Source: JBAZTA01 sp964588175 (GTDB lineage Bacteria; Omnitrophota; Gorgyraeia; Gygaellales; Profunditerraquicolaceae). From it: a stretch of 17,210 bases of DNA. The position numbers and the translations under genes were made by a program. The DNA lies in contig CAZPNW010000026.1 of the NCBI GenBank assembly GCA_964588175.1, positions 1 to 17,210 on the forward strand, given 5' to 3'. Each line of letters begins with the position of its first letter. The stretch's first letter is position 1. A model generated the notes under the pieces. It saw only the letters and a list, made by a program, of their open reading frames with translations, did no database searches and was not told the DNA's origin. This document shows, piece by piece, positions 6,127 through 11,659 of the stretch.

Positions 6127-7917
6127 TTAAGAAATTTTTTGATTGCGCCAAGACTCAACGGTTTTCTCGAACGCCTTTTCTTTATCAGTAGGCCTTTCTT
6201 TTTTCCACTCTTCCGAAACTTTAGGATCTGCACTTTTTGGCGCCTTTGCAATCTTCTCAAATTTTATTCGTGAAGGAATCTTTACTCCTTCGCCCATCAC
6301 TAACCCTTCGCCTGTCCTTAAACTAGGCAACAATGCAACCATATCATATAATTCGTCGTGAACAGCGGCTGCTACATGCCCTCTATCACCCTTGTTAGTC
6401 ATACGTAAGGCGATAAGTGTCCCACATTGGCTAAGAACTGTTTCATCTAATTCAGTGGGTCTTTGAGTTACTAACAATAATCCCACTCCGTATTTTCTGC
6501 CTTCTTTAGCTATCGTTTGAATAGTTCTAGATGAAATTGAATCCTCACCTGCTCTTAAATAACTGTGTGCCTCTTCTAACACTAAAAGTAGAGGTTGTTT
6601 TCTACCGCCTACTGGTAAATTCTGCGCCCAAAATAATGCATCATACATAATTTTCAATAAAGATCCTGAGATGGAAGACATTACCATAGAAGGAACGCCA
6701 AATAAATCTAATATAGTGATCGGCTTATCGTGTCCTATCCAATCTAATAACAAAGAATCTAAGTCTTTATTTACCTTTCCATTCAAATCTGGCATAAAAT
6801 CTCCAGGGTTAAATAAAAATTCAAAACGATTATCTATAAGTCTATTCCTCATGCTATCTAAAAAACCAAGTATCCCTTTAGCCTGGAAATTTAAAAATGG
6901 ACTAGCTCCTCCAGGACTCGCAGGCTCATATTCGTTCGATATTAACTTTTCGGCATCCCCTTTATTTCTCAACATGGCCGTATCAGGCCTTCTATTTTCC
7001 TTAAAAGTCTGTCGCTCGAAATCGTCCAACTCAAACCACAATTGTTTTAAACTAAAAGGAATTGGACTATCAGAAGTGACCGCAGCTATGTGAGGTTTAT
7101 TTTTTAGATATTGAACTGACTTTAGTTTATGTTCAAGAACTTTACTTCTAATATAATCTCTTTGCTGATCGTTCAGATTACCCGGGAAGGATTTCATTAA
7201 TTCATCAAAGGGAAGTGCCCAAAAAGGAACGCACAGTTCAGATTGTCCCTTAGTTGAATCAGCTTTTATTTTAAATACCTTGCTACATTTACTCAGTGTT
7301 TCATCATACTCTCCATGTGGATCAATTAATAAAATTCTCGAACTTTTGAATCCACCCTTCGCAATTGCTTCAAGCATTATAGCAACTGTGTTTGATTTTC
7401 CGCTTCCCGTAGATCCAATAATTGCACAATGTCTCGTAACTAACTTATCCAAGTCTATCTTAGCAGGTAAACTTTCCGAAACGCTGATATTCCCTACGGT
7501 AATCGAGTTATTCTCATCAAAACCGCCGTAAATAATATTCAAATCATCTAAGGTAACCAAATGGACTTCATCACCAGCTGTTGGGAATTGTGTTATCCCC
7601 CTTTCGAATCTATTACCCATTCTTTCACCAATCAAAATCAGGCTTAACCACCTGGTGCTAAAAATTTTGCCATTCTCTTCTAATGCTAGATTCTTTAGAG
7701 ACTCGGGAATAGCATCTGCACCTATTTGGGTAACAATTCCATATAAATTTGCATAACCCAACGGAATTCTTAAAAATGACCCTATTTGACCAATGCGATA
7801 TACTAGACCATTTATAATAGGCATTGTCGATTTGAGTCTTTCACTCATTTCAACAGAAATACGATTTCCGTTAATACTTACAATTTTTCCGATTAATGTT
7901 TCTTGCTTGTTCTCCAT
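6127..7917 (-). CDS. herA: HerA-type ATPase of a SIR2-HerA defence system
   Basis: 596 residues. The N-terminus (about 5-70, IGKIVSINGNRISVEM) is a HAS-barrel, followed by the ATPase core: Walker A GSTGSGKS at 168-175, LLIDPHGEYDE at about 196, Walker B LLLVLEEAHSYL at 443-454 with Glu448/449, and the sensor TQRPTELDETVLSQC at 484. This is the FtsK/HerA hexameric translocase layout. In SIR2-HerA (Nezha) systems the HerA hexamer assembles with SIR2 subunits into a large complex that degrades NAD+ and acts on phage nucleic acid. The gene starts two bases after the SIR2 stop. The ATG 7917 start is set by this tight junction. Archaeal-type HerA works with NurA in DNA end resection; no NurA-like gene is present, and the SIR2 partner favours the defence role. 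Confidence 0.93.
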   Translation of the reverse strand: MENKQETLIGKIVSINGNRISVEMSERLKSTMPIINGLVYRIGQIGSFLRIPLGYANLYGIVTQIGADAIPESLKNLALEENGKIFSTRWLSLILIGERMGNRFERGITQFPTAGDEVHLVTLDDLNIIYGGFDENNSITVGNISVSESLPAKIDLDKLVTRHCAIIGSTGSGKSNTVAIMLEAIAKGGFKSSRILLIDPHGEYDETLSKCSKVFKIKADSTKGQSELCVPFWALPFDELMKSFPGNLNDQQRDYIRSKVLEHKLKSVQYLKNKPHIAAVTSDSPIPFSLKQLWFELDDFERQTFKENRRPDTAMLRNKGDAEKLISNEYEPASPGGASPFLNFQAKGILGFLDSMRNRLIDNRFEFLFNPGDFMPDLNGKVNKDLDSLLLDWIGHDKPITILDLFGVPSMVMSSISGSLLKIMYDALFWAQNLPVGGRKQPLLLVLEEAHSYLRAGEDSISSRTIQTIAKEGRKYGVGLLLVTQRPTELDETVLSQCGTLIALRMTNKGDRGHVAAAVHDELYDMVALLPSLRTGEGLVMGEGVKIPSRIKFEKIAKAPKSADPKVSEEWKKERPTDKEKAFEKTVESWRNQKIS

Positions 7918-7919
7918 AT

Positions 7920-9128
7920 CTACTCACTTTTACTGATGAAATTTTCGTAATTTAAGTATCCTAGAAATTGAACAAAACTTGCAAAATCAGGCAACTTAAA
8001 AAGTCCCTTACCCGTCCATTGTTGATCTGCCTCTATTGCGTCTTCTTGAAAATATAAACTCATAAGAATCGAATCATCTTGAGCTGGTTCATTTTTTAAC
8101 TTCCAGCAACCGAATCTTCCCCCTATAACAGCATTAGTCTTCCCATATATAGACATCTTGGGTTGTAGCTTTCCCAATTTCACAATACTTGAGTCTTCTT
8201 TTAGTTCATCAAAATATAAAGCAACAACATGCGATGTCCCTGTCTTTCTCAATGCATTCAAAAGAACATCATTAATATGCTGATCAGTAAATGAATAACC
8301 GCAGACGAACAGGACTCCATCATCTTCTCTTATGAAATTGGCAAGCCTATCTATGAAACTTACATAAGGTTGTTTCTTTGAATTGTCGTATTTGAGCAAA
8401 GAAGGAAAAACTATAATTGTTGAATCATCTTGAAATCTTCGTATAATTCTATTTCTTTTCTCATCCACATTCCAGCCTAATGAACCATGTAATTTCCATA
8501 GTTTCGTAAATTGGGGTAGAAATCTTAAATCTTCGACAGAAGGGCTACTAAAGAAAGGTTCAAAACCACCAACAAAACCATCATAATAGGGTACGCTATG
8601 ATATTCCAAGCCGATTTCAAATAGATAATCATAGTTTGTAGTAAATATTTCGATAGGGGATTTTCTTGATGCTTGTACAATCCATTGTGCGAAATCACAA
8701 TGTAACAAATTACAGGCAAAAGAACTCCTCTTCTTATGAACTGAAACTAGTTTGACCATTTCATTCTCGATTTTCTTTCTTAAATCACTAAATTCATTTT
8801 TATCCAACCCACAGAGTTTTTCGCTACCCACGCTATGCTCTTTTTGAGTAATAAGAGATAGGATATACTCTATATAAAAATCAACTTTCAATTCTTTAAG
8901 TTCTTTCTCAATAAGCACTAAAGCATTTTTATATTTCTGCTCAGTAATTCCTCCAATTATCTTTCGCGTCATTTCTTTAACACCAGGAATTATTGAATCT
9001 TTACTCGCGCCATTCTTAATTGCCATTGAAGTTCCAGCACCGAATAAAAAACCCAGCCTTTTGGTATCAGATATCAATATCTGCTGTAATCCTCGAACGA
9101 ATTCTCTAGGATCATGCGTTATTTCCAT
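7920..9128 (-). CDS. SIR2-domain NADase of a SIR2-HerA defence system
   Basis: 402 residues from ATG 9128, six bases after AAGGAG. SIR2 motifs are in order: LFGAGTSM (GAGTS at 30-34) for NAD binding, FTTNYDYLFE with Asn165 and Asp167, WKLHGSLGW with the catalytic His214, and FVCGYSFTDQHIND, which ends the Rossmann core. There is no zinc-binding Cys cluster, as is usual for bacterial defence SIR2 proteins that hydrolyse NAD+ rather than deacetylate. The C-terminal ~80 residues have no recognised fold and may hold the HerA contact. All key residues seem intact. It is the first gene of the SIR2-HerA-KTSC transcript. The alternative, an antiphage SIR2 of another type (ThsA- or Dsr-like), is less likely given the abutting HerA gene. 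Confidence 0.93.
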   Translation of the reverse strand: MEITHDPREFVRGLQQILISDTKRLGFLFGAGTSMAIKNGASKDSIIPGVKEMTRKIIGGITEQKYKNALVLIEKELKELKVDFYIEYILSLITQKEHSVGSEKLCGLDKNEFSDLRKKIENEMVKLVSVHKKRSSFACNLLHCDFAQWIVQASRKSPIEIFTTNYDYLFEIGLEYHSVPYYDGFVGGFEPFFSSPSVEDLRFLPQFTKLWKLHGSLGWNVDEKRNRIIRRFQDDSTIIVFPSLLKYDNSKKQPYVSFIDRLANFIREDDGVLFVCGYSFTDQHINDVLLNALRKTGTSHVVALYFDELKEDSSIVKLGKLQPKMSIYGKTNAVIGGRFGCWKLKNEPAQDDSILMSLYFQEDAIEADQQWTGKGLFKLPDFASFVQFLGYLNYENFISKSE

Positions 9129-9155
9129 ATTTTCTCCTTCTCACTCACAAAAAAC

Positions 9156-9171
9156 AACTCGTTTACAAGTT
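9156..9171 (-). promoter_or_regulatory. Imperfect palindrome in the SIR2-HerA upstream region
   Basis: AACTCGT-TT-ACAAGTT has 7-bp arms with one mismatch and lies about 28 bases before the SIR2 start codon. It could be an operator near the promoter; no clear -10/-35 pair is seen. Confidence 0.22.
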
Positions 9172-9197
9172 TTACTCGATTAAATCTAACTGAAATA

Positions 9198-9513
9198 TTA
9201 AAACACCTTAATAACATCAATCCATTTTGCGGGCTTATACTTTTCCCACTCTTCCTGTTTCACGTATAGCATTTTATACGCAATCTTCTTCTGTCGGGCA
9301 TTCGCATCGTCGCATCATTGAGCCAACCTTCGAATCTTCAAGGAATCATCTAAATCTTCCCTCCCCTTCGTCTCTACGACATACACTGTCTTTTCATCGA
9401 TCTTTACAAAGAAATCAGGATAATAATTTGCTATTATTCTATCTGCATTCTTATAATCTATCTTAAAATGCACCTCGTAATAGTTCTTCGCAAATGCAAT
9501 AATCTCATTGAGA
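9198..9513 (-). pseudogene. Decayed C-terminus of a type III restriction-like DEAD/DEAH helicase-nuclease
   Basis: Reading the minus strand from about 9513 gives a continuous frame: FLNEIIAFAKNYYEVHF, ANYYPDFFVKIDEKTVY, VVETKGREDLDD, then an in-frame TGA at 9303-9301 where Trp is expected (LAQ-stop-CDDANARQ), then QKKIAYKMLYVKQEEWEKY and a TAA at 9200-9198. The YPDFF and VETKGRED segments match the C-terminal PD-(D/E)xK-like nuclease part of type III restriction (Res) and related helicase proteins. The large N-terminal helicase is absent: homology starts next to the 21-bp motif at 9514. It is a dead remnant with both a truncation and a nonsense change. Confidence 0.75.
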
Positions 9514-9534
9514 AATAGGGGACGTTTCTATTTT
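9514..9534 (+). repeat. 21-bp interspersed motif, right copy
   Basis: AATAGGGGACGTTTCTATTTT, inverted relative to the copy at 5819-5839 (19 of 21 identical). It abuts the truncated end of the restriction-like pseudogene. The flanking AGA and CTCC extend it into a near-palindrome. Confidence 0.6.
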
Positions 9535-9549
9535 CTCCCCAAGAAACAA

Positions 9550-9578
9550 AAAAACCCGAGCTCTTGGCCCGGGTAAGC
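9550..9578 (-). terminator. Intrinsic terminator
   Basis: On the minus strand ACCCGGGC-CAAGA-GCTCGGGT, one mismatch in the stem, is followed by TTTTTTTG. It would stop transcription arriving from the zinc-ribbon/tRNA side before the restriction remnant and the SIR2-HerA module. Immediately upstream (about 9600-9640) is a stretch (GTCAATTAAGTGGGGGGACC on the minus strand) that looks like the end of an insertion sequence, but no partner end or transposase is seen. Confidence 0.7.
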
Positions 9579-9739
9579 GATAGAATTTCCTATAAAAAAT
9601 GGAATAGCCTTTGCATGGTCCCCCCACTTAATTGACACTAATATTATATCCTTACGTTGAAAATAAATCAAGTATAAAATGAAGCTAAATTATTATCGGT
9701 AAGGAGGTTTTAGGTCTAGTTTAAACTTTAAGAACCAGG

Positions 9740-9848
9740 TAATTTTAAAGTCTAAAGACTAAATATCAAAGGAAGACTAAATTATAAAGGCCTAAGTTTA
9801 AAGTTTAACCTTAAACATTTATCCTTCCTTTGTTATTTAGACTTTGGC
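9740..9848. repeat. AT-rich imperfect inverted repeat
   Basis: The block AAAGTCTAAA...CAAAGGAAG (about 9746-9775) recurs inverted as CTTCCTTTGTTATTTAGACTTT (about 9824-9845), with a smaller TTTAAACTTTAA/TTAAAGTTTAA pair inside and around it. It may be a transcript-end hairpin or a decayed palindromic element. Confidence 0.5.
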
Positions 9849-9867
9849 CTTTGATATTAAGTATCAT

Positions 9868-9920
9868 AGATCCCCGCTTTCGCCCGCCACCAAAGCTTTG
9901 GCGGGCTCGCGGGAATGACA
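9868..9920. repeat. REP-like palindrome ending in GGGAATGACA
   Basis: GATCCCCGC on one side and GCGGGAATGACA on the other enclose GCCCGCC-A-CCAAAGCTTTGG-CGGGC, a GC-rich hairpin. The same kind of ending occurs in four more elements between 10978 and 11315. Confidence 0.6.
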
Positions 9921-9938
9921 GGGAGGTAAAAATGAAAA

Positions 9939-9977
9939 GACCGTTTCGTATACCTTTCAACAAGTATAGAAACGGTC
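9939..9977 (-). terminator. Terminator of the zinc-ribbon gene
   Basis: GACCGTTTCTATAC (9977-9964) pairs with GTATACGAAACGGTC on the minus strand (one mismatch) around a ten-base loop, and TTTTCATTTTT follows. It lies about 20 bases after the zinc-ribbon gene stop. Confidence 0.85.
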
Positions 9978-9997
9978 GGAGATTATACTACTGCCTC

Positions 9998-10483
9998 TTA
10001 TTTCGCTTTCTTCTTCGTCGGCTTCGACTTCTTGGCAGGCGGTTTCTTCTTTACTGCCGGCGCTTTTGCGGGTTTGACTACGGAGAGTTTCTCAAGTGAA
10101 GCCTGCGGGACGGAAGTTGCTTCCTTAGGTTTTACCTCTACCCTAGGTGCCAGGTTGCCGCCTGTCTTACGCTTGGTAAAACACTCCTTACAATAAACCG
10201 GCCTGCCAACGCTCGGCCTGAAGGGAACTTCGCAATTCTTGCCACAATCCGCGCAGATCACCTGAAACATTTGCCTGTGCTCTTTGGGCCGTTCAACAGG
10301 AGCACTCTGGCTTGGCTGTTGCCGAGGCACTTCAACAGGCCTCTCAGGAAGCCGGGTGAGCACAGTATCTATCTTTGTCTCAAGTGAGACGAGCTTCCCA
10401 ACCAGTGTCGTGATCAATCCTACAATATCCTGGTTGACGGCGATATCGGGTTGTGAAGTCTTGCTTTTCTGAGATTTTTTCAT
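9998..10483 (-). CDS. Zinc-ribbon protein with Lys/Pro-rich tail
   Basis: 161 residues from ATG 10483, six bases after GAGGT. Residues 18-45 are a probable short coiled helix (DIVGLITTLVGKLVSLETKID). The middle holds a four-Cys zinc ribbon, VICADCGKNCEVPF then PVYCKECF (about 74-102), of a small family frequent in candidate-phylum bacteria. The last 45 residues are Lys/Pro/Ala-rich and strongly basic, as in proteins that bind nucleic acid. This suggests an oligomer that binds RNA or DNA, but its partner is unknown. It is a single-gene transcript with its own terminator. Confidence 0.85.
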   Translation of the reverse strand: MKKSQKSKTSQPDIAVNQDIVGLITTLVGKLVSLETKIDTVLTRLPERPVEVPRQQPSQSAPVERPKEHRQMFQVICADCGKNCEVPFRPSVGRPVYCKECFTKRKTGGNLAPRVEVKPKEATSVPQASLEKLSVVKPAKAPAVKKKPPAKKSKPTKKKAK

Positions 10484-10501
10484 GATGAACCTCTAATTCT
10501 T

Positions 10502-10749
10502 TATTTAGGTTACGGCGCCGAAGCCAAAGGCTTGGACGATGACTCTGGCTCGTCAGAGCCTCGCCAGAGTCCGTTTTTCTTCTTCTAGATGTTGCGAAAA
10601 ACCAATCCTCTGATACTGGTTTGTATTTAGGTTACGGCGCCGCACTCGCTCATTCGGATTAGACTCTGGCTCGTCAGAGCCTCGCCAGAGTCCGTTTTTC
10701 TTCTTCTGAATGTTGCGCCAAATCAGTTCTTTGATACTGATTTGGCGCT
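10502..10749 (-). repeat. Two tandem ~121-bp hairpin units 3' of tRNA-Ser
   Basis: TATTTAGGTTACGGCGCCG occurs at 10502 and 10624, and the segment from GACTCTGGCTCGTCAGAGCC to TTCTTCTTCT at 10541 and 10662, so the unit repeats every 121-122 bp. Each unit holds a GACTCTGGC/GCCAGAGTC hairpin and a second hairpin with a GATAC-containing loop. In the unit next to the tRNA the second stem is 13 bp (GCGCCAAATCAGT/ACTGATTTGGCGC); in the other it is only AAACCA/TGGTTT. The short stretches between them differ. Confidence 0.8.
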
Positions 10750-10762
10750 AGAGGAAGAAAAA

Positions 10763-10845
10763 CGGAGAGGCAGGGATTCGAACCCTGGGACCTTGCAGTC
10801 ACGCGCTCTCCAAGCGCGCGCATTCGACCACTCTGCCACCTCTCC
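10763..10845 (-). tRNA. tRNA-Ser (anticodon GGA)
   Basis: On the minus strand a full class II tRNA is readable: acceptor GGAGAGG with CCTCTCC, anticodon stem CGCGC/GCGCG with loop TTGGAGA (anticodon GGA), a variable arm of about 14 bases with GAC/GTC stem, T arm CAGGG-TTCGAAT-CCCTG, and discriminator G as expected for serine. No CCA is encoded. It reads UCC and UCU codons. The variable arm is rather short for serine. A TTTTTCTT tract and a strong hairpin follow. Confidence 0.97.
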
Positions 10846-10869
10846 AGAAATTTATGCAATAAATTTCTG
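10845..10869. repeat. 11-bp perfect inverted repeat at the tRNA-Ser 5' end
   Basis: CAGAAATTTAT-GCA-ATAAATTTCTG; its first base is the first base of the tRNA. It may form part of the tRNA promoter region or of precursor folding. Confidence 0.6.
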
Positions 10870-10871
10870 TC

Positions 10872-10957
10872 CCGCAGCTTACGCAGAATATTTCTAAAAG
10901 TTTTCCCGCTACCCATCTAGAAACTTTTAGAAATATTCCAGTGCTTAAGCTAGGGGC
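10872..10957. repeat. Long imperfect palindrome with 18-bp perfect arms
   Basis: GAATATTTCTAAAAGTTT (10886-10903) pairs perfectly with 10921-10938 around a 17-base loop. Beyond it, AGCTTA.GCA pairs with TGC.TAAGCT with a few unpaired bases, extending the palindrome to about 25 bp per arm. Confidence 0.75.
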
Positions 10958-10977
10958 AAAAATCTCACTAATCTATC

Positions 10978-11036
10978 TTCAAAGATTGCTTCGTCTCACG
11001 CCATAGAAGCATTGGCGGGCTCCTCGCAATGACACG
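10978..11036. repeat. REP-like element (GATTGCTTCG...CGCAATGACA)
   Basis: AGATTGCTTCG at the start and CTCGCAATGACA at the end, the layout of a widespread class of bacterial intergenic palindromes; the middle is imperfect. Confidence 0.55.
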
Positions 11037-11049
11037 TATATCTCGATTT

Positions 11050-11099
11050 AAGACCTGGTCTTATCGACAATTTAAAACAATCTATCAAGACCAGGTCTT
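11050..11099. repeat. 50-nt hairpin element A
   Basis: Perfect 13-bp arms AAGACCTGGTCTT (11050-11062) and AAGACCAGGTCTT (11087-11099) with a 24-base loop containing ACAATCTATC. It has the same length, arm length and loop layout as element B at 11329-11378, whose arms differ by paired changes. Confidence 0.75.
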
Positions 11100-11133
11100 G
11101 TTAATCACGCTCCCCGCAATAACACAACTTTAA

Positions 11134-11163
11134 ATCCCCGCTTAAAGCGTGCGGGGATGACAA
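11134..11163. repeat. REP-like palindrome, CCCCGCTTAAAGCG type, copy 1
   Basis: ATCCCCGC (11134-11141) pairs with GCGGGGAT (11151-11158), followed by GACA. The copy at 11236-11264 is nearly identical. Confidence 0.6.
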
Positions 11164-11235
11164 AGTAAGTAAATAAAGAATACCAGAATTTCAAGGAAAA
11201 AGCAAGTACTCGATAACCAATCCTACAGGTTTTAG

Positions 11236-11264
11236 ATGCCCGCTTAAAGCGTGCGGGGATAACA
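11236..11264. repeat. REP-like palindrome, CCCCGCTTAAAGCG type, copy 2
   Basis: ATGCCCGCTTAAAGCGTGCG followed by GGGATAACA; a near-copy of 11134-11163 with one arm change. Confidence 0.6.
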
Positions 11265-11280
11265 TTAATACGATTCAAAA

Positions 11281-11315
11281 AGACTGCTTCGCCCCTTCGG
11301 GGCTCGCAGTGACAC
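11281..11315. repeat. REP-like hairpin GACTGC...GCAGTGACA
   Basis: AGACTGC-TT-CGCCCC-TTC-GGGGC-TC-GCAGTGAC forms a stable hairpin with a small inner bulge. It ends in the same TGACA as the other REP-like elements here. Confidence 0.65.
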
Positions 11316-11328
11316 TTAGCTCCATTTC

Positions 11329-11378
11329 AAGACCGGGACTTAAAAATAATAAAAAACAATCGTTCAAGTCCCGGTCTT
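11329..11378. repeat. 50-nt hairpin element B
   Basis: Perfect 13-bp arms AAGACCGGGACTT (11329-11341) and AAGTCCCGGTCTT (11366-11378) with a 24-base loop ending ACAATCGTTC. On the minus strand it starts within the stop codon of the Cys-rich gene and may end that transcript. Confidence 0.75.
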
Positions 11379-11652
11379 ATTTACATTTATAATACGCGCA
11401 GCCGGGATAGGTAGATTCGAATTTAAGGTTATCCCTGATCGGCACACAGTGAAAGACTTTCCCCGAAACAGTCCTCTGCAGGCCAAAACGGTGATCATAG
11501 ATCTTACACCTATACTTACCAACACCTATCTCTTCAAGCTGATCGCAAGGGTCGCCATCCGCTAACCCACAACACATACCGCAACACTTACACAGGCTTT
11601 CGTGCTCTCTAAACTGCTCTTCTAACTTACGGTTATATTCCTGCTCACCCAT
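11377..11652 (-). CDS. Small Cys-rich metal- or cluster-binding protein (YkgJ-like)
   Basis: 91 residues with ten Cys. The N-terminal CKCCGMCCG (about 21-29) followed by DPCDQL, YRCKIYDHR, FHCVPIRD and YPGCAYYKCK resembles the zinc/iron-chelating CxxCxxCC proteins of the YkgJ type, in which the Cys residues bind iron or zinc. Its role is unknown. It begins seven bases after the recN stop, so it is the last gene of the recN operon. The ATG at 11652 has a moderate purine-rich site (AAGG) upstream, in the recN 3' end. Confidence 0.8.
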   Translation of the reverse strand: MGEQEYNRKLEEQFREHESLCKCCGMCCGLADGDPCDQLEEIGVGKYRCKIYDHRFGLQRTVSGKVFHCVPIRDNLKFESTYPGCAYYKCK

Positions 11653-11659
11653 AACAACC

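Larger units (their letters stand above)
9579..9938. other. Long spacer with large inverted repeat and REP-like element
   Basis: No gene is supported in these 360 bases. They hold a possible IS-end fragment (about 9619-9640), an AT-rich imperfect inverted repeat (about 9740-9848) built from TTTAAAGTCTAAA and CAAAGGAAG blocks, and a GC-rich palindrome (9868-9920). Confidence 0.5.
10846..11376. other. Palindrome-rich spacer between recN operon and tRNA-Ser
   Basis: No coding frame is supported in these 531 bases. In order on the plus strand they hold an 11-bp inverted repeat, an 18-bp inverted repeat within a longer palindrome, a REP-like element, a 50-nt hairpin element, three more REP-like elements, and a second 50-nt hairpin element that touches the stop codon of the Cys-rich gene. 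Confidence 0.7.

Noticed and set aside
9227..9466. 79-codon plus-strand open frame
   Set aside because: It is antisense to the restriction-like remnant, has no ribosome site and shows low-complexity composition.
9600..9645. Insertion sequence end (GTCAATTAAGTGGGGGGACC on the minus strand)
   Set aside because: It looks like an IS terminus, but no matching inverted end, target duplication or transposase is in the window, so it is only mentioned as a possible fragment.
10763..10845. tRNA-Ser as an integration site of an island
   Set aside because: No integrase gene is adjacent and no direct repeat of the tRNA 3' half was found in the window; the nearby repeats involve only the trailer.
10674..10916. 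80-codon open frame on the minus strand across the tRNA-Ser
   Set aside because: It contains RWQSGRMRALGERV...GSNPC, the well-known false translation of a serine tRNA gene, and runs into the trailer hairpins.
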